Origin: Haliotis asinina
Taxonomy: Eukaryota > Mollusca > Gastropoda > Lepetellida > Haliotidae
Assembly: GCF_037392515.1 (NCBI RefSeq)
Contig: NC_090282.1
Location: 57,808,843 to 57,872,842, forward strand
Direction of reading: 5' to 3'
Length of the DNA stretch: 64,000 nucleotides
In this document: positions 35,593 through 49,417 of the stretch, in pieces
Position numbering within the stretch: the stretch's first letter is position 1
How the letters are laid out: every line of letters begins with the position of its first letter
Made by a program: the position numbers and the translations under genes
The notes under the pieces: model-generated
What the model saw: the letters and a program-made list of their open reading frames with translations, nothing else
What the model was told of the DNA's origin: nothing
Database searches by the model: none

Positions 35593-37588
35593 TGCAGTCC
35601 AGACTTGAATAGTCACAGAACCCTGTCACAGGTAGAATATTTCTGAGAGGAGAGTTAGCCAACACAGAAAACAAAATAGGGAAAAATACAGAAAGGGTGA
35701 CAGAAAACATTCACTGGGATACTCTCTCTCTTTTCTATATGGACACAGCATGTGATTGTTTGATCCAGTTTGTGTAGGTAGTCATTGATGTCTGATGTAG
35801 AGAAAACTGTATGAGTTTATCATAACTTTTCATTTTTCATTTGGAATGAGTCTAAGTATTTGAATTGGCTGTTTATTCAGTTAGTTTGCCAGTACACTGT
35901 TTGTACAGTCTGTACACTATAAGCGTGAGGGGATGTCCATTATCTGAAACTTGGTTGGGTGATTTTGTTGTGTAGACCAAAGGAAGAAGAGATGAAGCTA
36001 TAGATCTCGGAAAAACTAGCTGAGTGGTATATGCAGGACATGCTCTGTTTACTATGTTAAATTTAACAATATGATAACACCAGTGCCGACTGGGCAAGGT
36101 GAAGTTTGGTGCTGCATCTTCTCACATGCTGAAGATGTCAATAACCTTTTTGTATATAGGAAGTGAAAACTAAGCTGAAGTTATTCCAGGAACATGAAGG
36201 ATTATTTGTCTTGTTGATAACTGTGTGTCAGATATCCCCCTCACAGGCTCTTGACATCGCCCTGTGGTGAGAGGGGCACAGCTTCCCACAACGGCCATGC
36301 CAGTCTCAGCATTCAGGCCAGGGGAAATATTCAAAGAGAAATTTTGTTTCATCTGACCATTCTGAACTTATAATTTCCACAATACTGGTGTCCTTGATAT
36401 CTAGGCAGGATATGTTACCATGTTTACGTTTGTGAAGTGTGAAATTGTTGTGGAGTTGAGTTCACGATCACTTTTAACGTAAGCAGCAACATTTGAATTC
36501 TGCTGTTTTGAATGAGTTGTTTTCTCACAAGATTGTGTTGCTTCTTGTGACAGTGTTTCTTACTCTCTTGAGAAGTCTCATTGTGCCATGATAAGTCCCA
36601 CCTTTTGGTTAGTCAGGTCTCAGTTTCGGTCTACTTTGTCAGCAAGCATCACAGACACATAATATCTGGTTGACAGAGATATTTACAGGAGGCTGTGAAG
36701 AATTTTGCTGAACTCAATGGCTGCCCTGTACAGGAAACTGATATTGTTAGCAAAAATATTTGTATTGTAGTTTGTTGTCAGGAGTTCATTTTCGAAATGC
36801 ATAATATTTGATTGACTAGTTTAAGAGAAGTCACGACTATATCAGCTATGAGGTTCTGTTGGATTCAGAACAAATATCTGTTTGAAAAGATTTTAGTACA
36901 GGTAATGATCACTGGTGTGTTTTTCAGATGTTTTCCAATAATGGATACTACATTCTTATAATAGCATCATTAAATGGTATTCAGAAACACACAGCATATA
37001 TTTGGTTGCAGTATTATAAGTATAGAGGTTTATTGAGGTTCATTCTTTTTGTTCAGTTTATGTGGTTCAGTTCATGTAATTCTTCGGTATGCTTCTGTAT
37101 TGAAAATATGCAATTATGCTCTATGTCATGATAAAGAGTTTAAGAATAAGAAAGTTAAGAAAACTGCTTCTTTGATAAGCTATGGTTTATTGAGTATATC
37201 CTGAGAGTGTATATATGTACCAGGTGAGCTACAGGACTGACAAATGATTTCAAAACATATGTAAATTTTCTTATTATGAAAAACTTCTATGAGAGAGTCA
37301 TGGTTATGTACAAATAAAACAGACCCTTGGGGCTGTACAGAAATTCTATGATATTCAGTCCAGTTATGTTATTTGAGAAATTATGTCATGATAGTTGTAC
37401 TTCAAACAGCACAGAATATATGAGCTAAATATTTTACCTGACTGAATGCATCTGATTGTCAAGTATATGTGCTCAAGGGTTCTTTTTTGTTTAGCAAACA
37501 CGGTTGTGTGTCTGCATATAGCAGTAGCCTTCTAAATGTGCAGCCATGATCATTTGTTTGCGGATCATGTCTTCATTCTTGTCTCCGG

Positions 37589-37740
37589 CTCAGAGCAAGG
37601 GGACTTGTCACCTTAAGCTCAGAGCAAGGGGACTCGTCGCCTTAAGCTCAGAGCAAGGGACTTCTCTCTTCCAGCTCAGATCATGGGGAATTGTCCTTCA
37701 GCTCAGATCACGGGGAATGGAGCTCAGACGATGGAGACTT
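37589..37740. repeat. Short tandem array, about 28-bp unit
   Basis: Five to six imperfect copies of a unit starting GCTCAGAGCAAGGGGACT and ending in CTTAA or CTTCA, with shrinking units to the right. It lies within a chance 68-codon open frame. Confidence 0.85.
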
Positions 37741-38669
37741 ATCTCCTGCTGATATCTCTTGCTAAGATTATTGTGGCTCCTTCATGTATGAATGAAGAAA
37801 GTCAAAAGGCTCTGATATGACTCCATTTGGAAGTGAGGACGGAAATTGCTTATGCAGACATTGCCTGATATGCTGCTCATTAAAGTTGGTGTTCCATTTT
37901 CTGTTTTCTTAAAGACTTGTTAAGGATCAGAAATACTGAAAAACTATGTCTGGCTGAAAGAAAAAAACAGACATAAAAATTATTTTTGAAATGTATCATG
38001 TGAACTTGTCACAGAAGACTTTTGATGTGGGGCTTTTAGAAGACAATCTGGCTTGATTTATTTGCTAATGTGTGTGACAGCATGTTTCCAGACTGCACAC
38101 ATGGACTTGGGTTTCAGGGGTAAAACACACTGATGTAATCACCAACAGCCCAATGTGAAGCACTTACACACAAAATTTCTGACATTTGGTAAACGCTTTA
38201 GTCAATCACCAAACTGTTCATTTTCCAACTGGATTTGTCACGCTGAAGATCAGGTTACTGAAATGAAAGGGTTGGGAGGACAGGGGCAGCTATTTTCCCT
38301 CGCCCACCCTGAACTTAATGACAGTTGTCTAGCCAACAGCAGCTGCAGCTAGTGGGTCAAACTGTCTAAAGGAGGGTGGGGTAGGTTTATCTATGTATTC
38401 AGAGTCACTGAACACACCTTAACCCCAATATTGACCATAGTGGAGCTTATTGAAGGCTCAATAGAAATATTCCTATACATGTTGAGACCCTCACCATCAC
38501 GACCACATCATCGCGACCGCACCTTTTCCTAAACAATACAAAAGGACCAATGGTTACAGTTGGGTCCAAATGAGAAGGATGAATGGATAAATAACTTGTA
38601 ATAAGGATAAGTGCATAAAACATGAATAAGACGCATTGTCCTGGAACCTCTGTACTGATTATCTGTGGT

Positions 38670-40772
38670 CGAATGGTTACATCATGACTTGCCAGATGCA
38701 TAGAGTGACAGGTGCTTGACATGGTAACTCCTAGATGCACCTGATACATGGTTACAGGTAGTTGACATGGTTACTCCTAGACACGTCTGATACATAGTTG
38801 CAGGTAGTTGACATGTTAACACATAGATGCACCTGATACATAGTTACAGGTAGTTGACATGGTAACACCTAGATGCATCTGATACATAGTTACAGGTAGT
38901 TGACATGGTTACTCCTAGACACGTCTGATACATAGTTGCAGGTAGTTGACATGTTAACACATAGATGCACCTGATACATAGTTACAGGTAGTTGACATGG
39001 TAACACCAAGACACACCTGATACATAGTTACAGGTAGTTGACATGGTTACTCCTAGACACGTCTGATACATAGTTGCAGGTAGTTGACATGTTAACACAT
39101 AGATGCACCTGATACATAGTTACAGGTAGTTGACATGGTAACACCTAGATGCATCTGATACATAGTTACAGGTAGTTGACATGGTTACTCCTAGACACGT
39201 CTGATACATAGTTGCAGGTAGTTGACATGTTAACACATAGATGCACCTGATACATAGTTACAGGTAGTTGACATGGTAACACCAAGACACACCTGATACA
39301 TAGTTACAGGTAGTTGACATGGTTACTCCTAGACACGTCTGATACATAGTTGCAGGTAGTTGACATGTTAACACATAGATGCACCTGATACATAGTTACA
39401 GGTAGTTGACATGGTAACACCTAGATGCATCTGATACATAGTTACAGGTAGTTGACATGGTTACTCCTAGACACGTCTGATACATAGTTGCAGGTAGTTG
39501 ACATGTTAACACATAGATGCACCTGATACATAGTTACAGGTAGTTGACATGGTAACACCTAGATGCATCTGATACATAGTTACAGGTAGTTGACATGGTA
39601 ACACCAAGACGCACCTGATACATAGTTACAGGTAGTTGACATGTTAACACCTAGACGCACCTGATACATAGTTACAGGTAGTTGACATGGTAGCACCTAG
39701 ACGCACCTGATACATAGTTACAGGTAGTTGACATGGTAACACCTAGATGCATCTGATACATAGTTACAGGTAGTTGACATGGTAACACCAAGACACACCT
39801 GATACATAGTTACAGGTAGTTGACATGGTAACACTCCTAGACACGTCTGATACATAGTTGCATGTAGTTGACATGGTAACACCTAGATGCACCTGATACA
39901 TAGTTACAGGTAGTTGACATGGTAACACCTAGACGCACCTGATACATAGTTACAGGTAGTTGACATGGTTACTCCTAGACACGTCTGATACATAGTTACA
40001 GGTAGTTGACATGGTAACACCTAGATGCATCTGATACATAGTTACAGGTAGTTGACATGGTAACACCAAGACACACCTGATACATAGTTACAGGTAGTTG
40101 ACATGGTAACACTCCTAGACACGTCTGATACATAGTTGCATGTAGTTGACATGTTAACACCTAGATGCACCTGATACATAGTTACAGGTAGTTGACATGG
40201 TAACACCTAGACGCACCTGATACATAGTTACAGGTAGTTGACATGGTAGCACCTAGACGCACCTGATACATAGTTACAGGTAGTTGACATGGTAACACCT
40301 AAATGCACCTGATACATAGTTGCAGGTAGTTGACATGTTCACACCTAAACGCACCTGATACATAGTTACATGTGGTTGACATGGTAATTCCTAGACTTAC
40401 CTCATACATGGTTGCAGGTAGTTGACATGGATGCCCCTGATACGTTGTGACAGTTGACATAGTAACACCAAGACTCACCTGATATATAGAATGACAGGTG
40501 GTTGACATGGTAACAGATAGACTTACCTTATGCATATTTACAGGTAGTCGACAGCGAAACTTGCCTGATACATAGATTCTGGTGGTTTGACATGGTAACA
40601 TCTAGATTTACTTGATGCATAGTTACAGGTAGTTGACATGGAAACATGTAGACTTACCTGATACATATAATGACAGGTGGTTGACATTGCAACGGCTAGA
40701 TGCACCTGATATATAAAATGACAGGTGGTTGACACGGTAACAGCTAGATATCCTGATATAGAATGACAAGAG
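38670..40772. repeat. Minisatellite of 46-bp units with a 138-bp higher-order period
   Basis: About 45 units of GATACATAGTTACAGGTAGT, then TGACATGGTAACACCTAGAT and GCATCT. In the left half a variant marker (GGTTACTCCTAGACACG) recurs at 38771, 38909, 39047, 39185, 39323 and 39461, exactly 138 bp apart, so three units are copied as one block. To the right single units, and some with a 3-bp insertion, diverge towards the edge at about 40772. Short minus-strand open frames across it are by-products. Confidence 0.95.
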
Positions 40773-41943
40773 ATCAACATTATGCAGGCAGTGTGCAGTA
40801 CCCAAGTAACTAAACAGGTGCTTTGTTACTGTTTTTAGTGCACATGCTGGCAATATGGTTATTTCCTGTATTGGTTCATGTACAGTCTGGCTGAAGTGTT
40901 CGTTGCCTGAGGCTCTACGACATTCCCAGGAACATGTATTAATGTTATTTGGATAATCAAATATATCCAGTATCAACAGCAGCCACCACATATGTCTATC
41001 AGTAAAAAGCACTGAAAGAAGTCATTTCATTTTCAAGAACTGTTTCTGAGCATTTTCTGATAATCTTCTAAAGATCCTTTTCAGGTATCCAGTGACAACC
41101 CAAGTTAAGGAGAGCAGTGAATTGTTTGATTTGTTGGTGTCATTAACTTTACAGCATTGTTAATAAAAAATGTGTGTATTAATAAGCAATATCTACTTGG
41201 CTTGAACCTCCAGTCACGAAATGATGCTTCATCTTTTCATACCTATTGGAGTGATCACCACTCTGACCGAGTTTGCAGGCAGTGCCAAAGTTTTTATCTG
41301 GGTCAGGCAGCAAGGGAAGATTAAGCCCTCACAACCCCACAGTACCAGATAAGTGTTGCCCATGTTGTGAGAGGAGCTCCTGAATGAACTGTTTGTTTCC
41401 TGAATCATTTCAAAGGCAGAGCCTTTCATGTTCCTACTACATGTGTGTAGTGGTTGTTTCTGAGTGATGACACTTGGGCATGCCTTGGAATTAGGTGGAT
41501 GAAGACATGCACATGTAGGGGCACTTAAGAGGATATATCTTTTGTATTATGTTATGTACTGTTATTTTATGTCGATACTCTATTGATCACTTTAAAAGGT
41601 TGGTTTTATCTTTTGAAGTGACCAAAGAAAAATGATGGTATGTGAAGCCACTTTTCTACACAGTCATTGCATGAAATCATCAAATAATAAACAAACATTA
41701 TCTTGAGAATCTCTTGATGCCCTGGAAGCCTTTTGCTGTTTGTTTTGAATTCCCTATGCCATTGAGCTCAGTGATAAACCATATATGTGTTATCCCCTAT
41801 TTTCTGTCAGTGGTATACATATCTGTAGAATGTTTATGCAACCTTGATGCACATATTTTTGTGGGGTGCACCTAAATGGTTTGAGAATCTCTTCCAGTCA
41901 TTAAGACAGAGAGCTGTGACAGTTAGCACAGGACTTCTTATTG
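40773..41943. other. CHSY1 intron segment, nothing identified
   Basis: Unique-looking AT-rich sequence between two arrays; no repeat, motif or exon recognised. Confidence 0.4.
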
Positions 41944-42985
41944 CATGCCGGGGGGATATAGTCGACGTCTGTCCGTCCATCCGTTCACCAGGAAAACGCC
42001 AGGTGTGTTTCGTTTCCAGAGCAGAACTCAAAAACCATTCTATGTTTTTCTGAAAAACTTGGTAAATATATCAGTCAGAACCTTAAGTGGTGCCTTTTGC
42101 TCTTTACATGTTTTTGTGATTTATTATTTTCTCCGTTTTCATGGAAATGTTTCGGACTTCGTCTCAAAATGGAGGGTTGGGCCTCGTTTCTGGAGCAGAA
42201 CTCAAAAACTGTTCAATACTTTTCTGCAAAACTTGTTACGTACATCAGTCAGAACCTAAAGTCGTGCCTTTTGGTTTTTACAGGTTTTTGTGAAATATTA
42301 TTTTCCCGCTTTCCATGGAAATGTTTCGGACTTCATCTCAAAATGGAGAGATGGGTTTCGTTTCTTGAGCACAACTCAAAAACTTCTAAATATCTTTCTG
42401 AAAAAAACTTGGCAGATATGTAGGGGAGACCCTAAAGTGGTGCCTTCTGCTATTTACAGATTTTTGTGATCATTTTCCCAGTTTCCATGGAAACGATTCT
42501 GGCTTAGTCTCAAAATGGAGGGATGGGCTTCGTGTTCGGAGCACAACTAGAAACCTATTTAATATCTTACATCAAAACTTGGCAGATATTTGAAGCCGAC
42601 CACAAAGTGGTGCCTTTTTCTATTTACAGTGTTTTGGCATTTTAATTTTTCCCTGGTTCCCATTGAAACAATTCTGACTTAGGCTCAAAATGGAGGGATA
42701 GGCATCGTTTCCAGAGCACAACTCTTTCCAGAGCACAACTCGAAAACCATTTCATATCTTTCAACAGATCTGGGCAGATATATGAGACAGATTTTGAAGT
42801 GGTGCCTTTTGCTGTTTACAGATATATGGCATTTATATTTTTCATGACTTCCATGGAAACGATTCAAACTTAATCTAAGAAAACATCAAGTAACCTTCAG
42901 ATGATTTGTCCTTTCAAATATGCGGCGGGGGCGGGGGGGGTGTTGTGGGGGATATGTTATCTTCTGATGGCTCTTGTTTACATTT
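41944..42985 (+). mobile_element. Composite element with about five internal 174-bp repeats, copy 1
   Basis: Starts GGGGGGATATAGTCGACGTC, TGTCCGTCCATCCG, then repeats marked by GTGGTGCCTTTTGC (about 42088, 42262, 42439, 42607, 42799), each with TTTCCATGGAAACG and CTCAAAATGGAGGGATGGG. Ends CAGATGATTTGTCCTTTCAA, a G-run (42927-42950) and GATGGCTCTTGTT. A second element with the same start, core and end lies at 51473. The design (flank, tandem core, flank) resembles pearl/Helentron-associated non-autonomous elements of molluscs; that link is inference. Confidence 0.75.
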
Positions 42986-43247
42986 TCCATTTTCACACCC
43001 CACAGTAATATGGTCTTTCCTGTACTGAATTCGGGGTTCCTGAGAACTGAACAAGTCCTATTTCTTATCATGGCTGCCCGCATCTATCAATAGGCTGTCC
43101 GTCTCTCCCCACACAGGGAACAGACAGACACTGACAACATGGTGGCTACACACAGACACTCTCTCACCTTGCTGGGGGATGTGTGTGAGTAACAACATTA
43201 GGTAGCATACCACAACAGACAAGGGGGCACATCTTGTACTGCATGCA

Positions 43248-43620
43248 GTGTGTGTGTCAAGTCACAATACCAGGGAGATAAACACAGTAGAGGGAGCAGA
43301 TACTGTACTGTACATGGGCACAGTGGGTGGGGCACATCTTGTATTGCACATGGACACGTTGAATGAGGCATATGTTGTACTGTACATGGACAGTGTGGGC
43401 GGGTCACATCTTGCACTGTATGTGGGCACAGTGGGTAGGACACATTTTGTACTGTTCATGGACAAGGTGGATGTTGCAGATCTTGTATTGCACATGGACA
43501 CACTGGATGGGGCACATATTGTACTGTACATAGGTGCAGTGGGTGGGGCACATCTTGAACTGTATATGGGCACTGTAGGTGGGGCACATCATGGACTGCA
43601 GTATGTTAAGACACAATTCC
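43248..43620. repeat. 36-bp tandem repeat with frames open on both strands
   Basis: About nine imperfect 36-bp units (GTGGGTGGGGCACATCTTG, TACTGTACATGGGCACA). Because 36 is a multiple of three, one plus frame (43248-43736, 162 codons, 12-residue repeat such as VLYMGTVGGAHL) and several minus frames stay open. No promoter, intron signal or known repeat family supports a gene. The plus frame runs into the T-rich tract at 43652. Confidence 0.85.
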
Positions 43621-43651
43621 AGATCGATAGATACAGTGGATGGGGAACATC

Positions 43652-43692
43652 TTTTTTTTTTTTCTTTTTTTTTTCCGTTTTTTTTTTTTTTT
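43652..43692. repeat. T-rich tract
   Basis: Nearly pure T with three or four interruptions, immediately after the 36-bp array. It could be the poly(A) end of a minus-strand retroposed sequence, but no body was identified. Confidence 0.9.
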
Positions 43693-43739
43693 CAAGTCTC
43701 TTAAAGTGTCCAGTTGAAACAGCAGATTGCATATAGGCA

Positions 43740-46700
43740 CTGTCTAATGTTACATAGCTGATTCCAATATGGCTGCAGGGAGTTTTGCTTTAGCTTATAA
43801 ATATGGTGTGCACAGCGTTGCTAATCCCTGATTGAACTTTTCTTATGCCACATAATTACTCATTTTTCCAGACAAAAGAATTATTCTGTTGAAAACAGTG
43901 ATCTGCAACACCACAGCTTTCAAACATATTTTTATAACTTATCAAAAGACAGTAGGTGATTGCATTTAGAAAATGCTTTCCTTTGATCTAAAACAAAATG
44001 TTTCTCATAATAAGCAAAATCTCCTCACCCCACAAAAATATCTCAATACTTTTGGACTAGATTTGTATGTCTCGTACAAATATTCAGGATAATTCATTTT
44101 GTTGAAAATTGATGAAGCCTTTGCCTCTGAAACAAATATCAATTTTGTCCTAATTCTAACGAAAAGAAGTCTGTCTAAAGTTTTTCCTTCTGGATTTCCT
44201 TTTGTGCCCTTTTATTCAGAAATGTTGCAATATTCGCAGTGATAATGAAAATGGATTTTCCAATGTGCGTCAACCAAACGCCAAGTCCTCAATGAAAACA
44301 ATGCTTTCCAATACTGCATATTTCGCATTTTACAGGTGAAAACACTGCCTGTTCAAAAACTCCACGCAGAAAACATTATCAGAATTTTGAAGGAAAGGAG
44401 TGAAATTCTGGCAATGTTAGCCTCTGTTTCATGTGACAGTGTTCCCTTGCCACCAAATATTGTCCAAATTGCTGCTTTCTCCTGACCAAGTTTATGTAAC
44501 TTGGTGACAAACCTCTGCCTCTGTCAGGTGGAGCGTACTGGAAGGAATAGGACAGCATGTAAACCAAACCTGGAGCAAAACAGTGTCCCAGTCTCCCAGG
44601 GAGCATGTACAACTCATCAAGCCTCCAGTCTCAGTCAACCCTCAATTCTCCATAGTGCAACGTTCATAGAAAACAGGTGTGCTTGTGGAAGCAACCAATT
44701 CAGTGTTTGCTTAAACACATATTTTATGTCACATGCTTGCAACAAGCTTCTCTCTAACAGTCGATAGCAATTCTACACCACTAAAAGCACTGTCTGAAAT
44801 TGTACAGGAAGGACAAAATGATTTAATTCAGGAAAGTTATCAATGTTTCAGAAGGGATGTTGTGTAAACCCTCTTCTTACTTGTATGAAATTAAGGCTCT
44901 CTTGAGCAGTAGCGCTGGCTAGACCAGATTCTTCTCACAGTCACACTGAATTGGTGATAATCGAAGACAATTTGACTTCCTGCTGAAACTGCTGTAGGCC
45001 AAGACAATGTGTGCAAATATTGACTCATTTTCTAGTTTCACATGCCAGTGTTTTCTGACATTGTAAGTTGTGTGCAGCAATATAGCTGCCAACTTATTAT
45101 CCTGACGTTATACCTTGCACATTAAACATTCATTGGATCCATCGTAATCAAAGGCAGAGTTTAAATGCTCTGAAACCATGGCAACAATTCTTAACATTCC
45201 TTGATTAAACCCAAAATAACAGATTTGTATATCTAGGTTAAGGGATTTCTCTTTACCAGGACCACCGATACTTAACTGGCTTGCACCATAATCCAAATTT
45301 GGTTTTGGATTATTTTATGGGAAACTAGCAAAATGAAATATACATGTAAAAGTGAGTTACAGAATGTTCACCACAGGGGTAGTTGTATTGGCCATATCAC
45401 AACAGGGGTAGTTGTATAGGCCATATCACCACATGGGTAGTTGTATTGGCCATATCACCACATGGGTAGTTGTATTGGCCTTATCACAACAGGGGTAGCC
45501 TATTTCTGTGCTGTTTAAAACAAGCAACATTACAACCAAGCGTAACCACATACATACACATATTAATGCACATGTCCTTGTTCAAATGCAGTAAATAGTT
45601 ATCGTCGGTTCAATCCATTATAGTTCACTAGTGAGGCTTCTTGTATGTATAGTGTCAATGCATTGGCTGTCTTTTTCCAGATTTATGACTGCAGCATGCC
45701 CCAGGGAGCTGCCTTATTGAATGTCTGCTCCCTAACTGAGATTATTCAAACCTCTGCTGCAATTCAATGAACAGACAAGTTAATTCTCGCTGTGTTCAAC
45801 AAGACTGCATGATTTCAAACTCATTCACATTCTGGCCTCACTGTCATCCATATTGTACGAAAGTTATTTCTCACATTTGGTAATGCTATAGAAGAATAGA
45901 ATGTGGAAAGTTCATGAAATCTTGCCAAGGTCCTGGTTTAGTCAGGATGCCAGTATCACTGGTAGTTCAGAAGGTGGTAATTTCAGAACAGTTTTGCAGG
46001 GAGGACTTTTTTCCTCAAACACTGTTTCATCCTTAATATCCCATAGCTTTCTCTTAAATTAAATTTGGAGGGTCAGTGTATGTTCAATTCTGGGTCTCAT
46101 AAAGGAGACGTTACAACTGTTAATGTCAAACAAAAAGACTCCATGCTTCTGTCAGTAGCACTAATGATTTTCGACTCACAGTGTTTTTCATATTTCATAA
46201 TGTTCATTGTAGTCTTGCTGTATATTTTTGGAGTATACATTTCAGGTTTCCAGATAATTTTTCAACATTAGAAGTATGTACTCCTTATTTTTTAAATATA
46301 TGAGTACTGGAGAGATTTATATTTTTCAACCCTATGTATGCTAATACAGCCTTTATCTGGAGTCCTGCATGTGATATCTAGTAGAGTAGGTCAGTTCTAT
46401 ATCTAAAAGAGGTGTACAATCTCAGGAAAGTTGTTCTGTCAGGTACAACTGCCCCAGACACTTGTCCCAGAAAACCACAAGTAACAAATGCAAGGTAGAC
46501 AAAGGTGTTTATTGTTGGTTTGGGGCAAGTAGATAAATTTCTTTTTCAGGTACATATCTGGTTAAACAATGAGAGCTATGTTGTAAAATATGTGGTGTCA
46601 GTTAGTCAGATTTGATATTTTTCTTCATTGTATTGAGACTGATATTAGTCTTGTTGCCAAGAAACATTAATTCCTGGAAACCAACATTCATCATTGTTGT

Positions 46701-49417
46701 ACAAAAACATATGTTTGAAGTTAGGCAGATTTTAAGTAGAATTGTTAGAACTGTGCATGAGGGATAATGCAAGCAATCAATCCAGAGTCCAAGTTGTCTG
46801 TTACTATATTCATAAGGAAGGCAGTAGGACAAGCAGACGAGCTGAAACTCAACCGATCATGTCGTGTTTATTTTGTCTGCCATTCTGAGGGCTGTAAACA
46901 AACGCACAGTACCTGATAACCCACCTTATAAAGTCTGTTTCAAACATCCCATATTTGATCAGATCTGTGGCTTTGTGTCTTCGTGTCTCTGTGTCTTCGC
47001 TGTTGCCACCATCGTACAGGGAAAACATTTGTTGGCACAAGTCAGGGCTCACGCATTTAGTGGGATCAAATTGGAAAAGCTTCAGCAAAAATGTATGGCA
47101 TGTTTTTGATGGAATGTGATTAATTCTGTCAATATTACAGTGCAAGTGATGCAATATTATGTTCAAAGTCTAGGAATTGTGATAACTATCACATTTGGCT
47201 GAAAGAATAGTGTGTCATGTTTTGAAAATGGAACTGATCAGTTTCATTGTGAACTTGATTTGTATAATTTGCATTTGTAAGGCTTACTCTGACCTTGGGA
47301 AGAATTGTAAGGAAATTGTTCACAGCTGTAGAAACATGTTTGTGTAAGTTGTAGAAAATGTCTGCCCCATGTTTGGTATTGTTTGTTTTTATCCACCTGT
47401 GGTTACGTGAGTCAGATGCATGGATGAAATAGGACTTGTTTTCATTGTTATAAAAGACAAGAGTACCAGGTTTGGCAAAAGGGGTAACGTAAAAACTTAA
47501 ATGTCAATAAGCTGTAATGATCGTGACTTGTACAGGTGCTTGTGCCCTGGCGTCAGGGTGTATGTCAGGATGAGGGACCTGGAAGACAAGAAGATCAGAT
47601 TACTTCTGCACCCCATCCGGACACATCCCAGCTTCCCCCAGCTTGAAGGGAGGGGAACTGTGGGTTTATTTGAACTCCATCATTGCCTGGTGAAGTCTGA
47701 TGGTGTATATGAATCACTACACATGCCAGATTGACCAAATGGCCTGCATATGTCTCACTGCCCACCATTTCCAGAGACTTTACTGAGAATCCCTCTCCTG
47801 GACTCGAATCTTTCTCCTGGCCTGGAATCCCAACATTTTGGATATTTTTAAGACCAGCTATTAGTGACACTTCTTTTTGAAGGTGTAGTGACACCTTTTT
47901 GAAGGTGGACATTTGCCAGCAGTTACAGGTATGGTCATTGAAGGATAATGGTACCGATGCAGCAAGTGAGGTGTTATTTGTCACCCTGTGACCGGTGTTT
48001 GCTTCAAGTGTAGAGATGGCGACACAGATGAAAGGGATGAACTACACAGGGAGAGGCAGTCAGATGAGACATGTTTGTTATCTCAAACTTTCAGTGAAAA
48101 ACTGAAGGTGTCTTTTTGCAGGTTAGAAACTGGGTTTACAGTAGGGTTTATATGATTGCAAGAGTGAAGGCTCCAGATTTTGAAGGTAACTGTGAATTAC
48201 CTTTTAAAATAACAAGATTTAACCAGACAAAAGTTTTCTTTCTGCACACACTTCCCCCAAGATTTAATCAGTTATTTCTTTCAGATATCTGGCATGTCAT
48301 CTGCCCAAATGTATAATCTCACTAATTTGATTGTGGTTTATCACCATCTTAAAGTTTTGCACATCAAAGTCAGTAATTTTCTGATCAGTTAAGTGACCTA
48401 AAAGTGGCTAGCTAAATACAGTATACTTCTGTAACAAACATGCTAATAACTATAACTGACATTCATGAAACAAAGTGTTCTTATTTTCACACCCAGTTAC
48501 TGTGTATTTTATTTAGAATGTATACAATGAACAATGGTTATTTTGAACTGAAATGACTGGTCCAAGGTTGATCATGTGCAGAGTTTATTGTGATGGTTCA
48601 TGAACCTGAACCATTCCCTGAAAGCCGCTCCCACACATTCCATACCACTTCCATTCAGGACGCTTGACACATACCATATGTTCAAATTTGTTTCAAATGA
48701 TCCTTTAAGTCAACAGAAATGAATTGAGATACAGTAACAAATAGATCTAAAACTGCACAAAGCTGAATCTCACGGATGGGCATTCCGGTATGGAGTAATC
48801 TTTAGACCCTACAAATCAAAGAGGCCATTCCGCTGTCTGTTGTAGGTATTGGAACTTATGGCTAGTTAAATGTTTGCCTGAGGGAAACTTTGTCCAACTT
48901 TGTGTCATTGGGGATAGCAGGGATTGTGATTACACTCCTCTTGGTCGGTTAGTTTAGAACACCAGGGCTATGTCCCTGGATTCCACCAATCCCACAACCA
49001 AAACGGCCTGTTTGTCAAGATCAGCGTTTCATCAGTTTAATCTTGCCTCCTGGATTTGCATTTGTGAGAATTAGGGTTGGGTATTAGACTCACACCTCAT
49101 TCCAGCATCAGTTGTTATGTTTCTCAGTGTTTGATAAGAGTACAGCAGAAGACCAGGCATCATTTAAAATGGCTAATATGTGCTTTCATTCAGCCATGTT
49201 TGTCTGATGTGAGTCTTAAGTACACACATTATCTTTGAGGAAATTGGACGAGGGAGTTTAAAAGAAAGGATTAGCTATTATTTGATGATGAAATATTCAT
49301 TAAGTGAATATCTTATTAAACATAATCTGACTTAGATTGGCCCAGATTAATACAGAATTGTTTGGTTAATCCAGTAAAGAAAAGAGTGATTGGATTTCAT
49401 TTTCTTTGCACCCGTGA
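43740..49417. other. CHSY1 intron segment, sparse
   Basis: Contains the 29-bp array at 45373-45500. Open frames at 46849-47166 (both strands), 47501-47734 and 47595-47984 have no recognised motif or splice context. Otherwise nothing identified. Confidence 0.4.
45373..45500. repeat. 29-bp tandem repeat, about 4.4 copies
   Basis: Unit GGGGTAGTTGTATTGGCCAT, then ATCACAACA; copies differ at two to four positions. Confidence 0.9.

Larger units (their letters stand above)
23680..38669. other. CHSY1 intron, sparse part
   Basis: AT-rich sequence with scattered SINE copies (26206, 30872, 31132, 33160, 35105, 35452), imperfect (GACTCACT)-type simple repeats at 28385-28430 and 28617-28645, and a short tandem array at 37589. 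Nothing else was recognised in 23680-26205, 26434-30105, 31270-33159, 33353-35104, 35593-37588 and 37741-38669. Confidence 0.5.

Noticed and set aside
38670..40772. CRISPR-like array
   Set aside because: The 46-bp units are contiguous with no unique spacers, and the setting is an animal intron. The same applies to the 26-bp and 67-bp arrays.
46849..47166. Overlapping open frames on both strands (105 and 81 codons)
   Set aside because: Neither has a known motif, a plausible splice structure or repeat support; both strands being open over the same bases suggests chance.
47501..47984. 77-codon plus and 129-codon minus open frames
   Set aside because: No recognisable domain; the minus frame lacks splice-site context and its composition is unremarkable.
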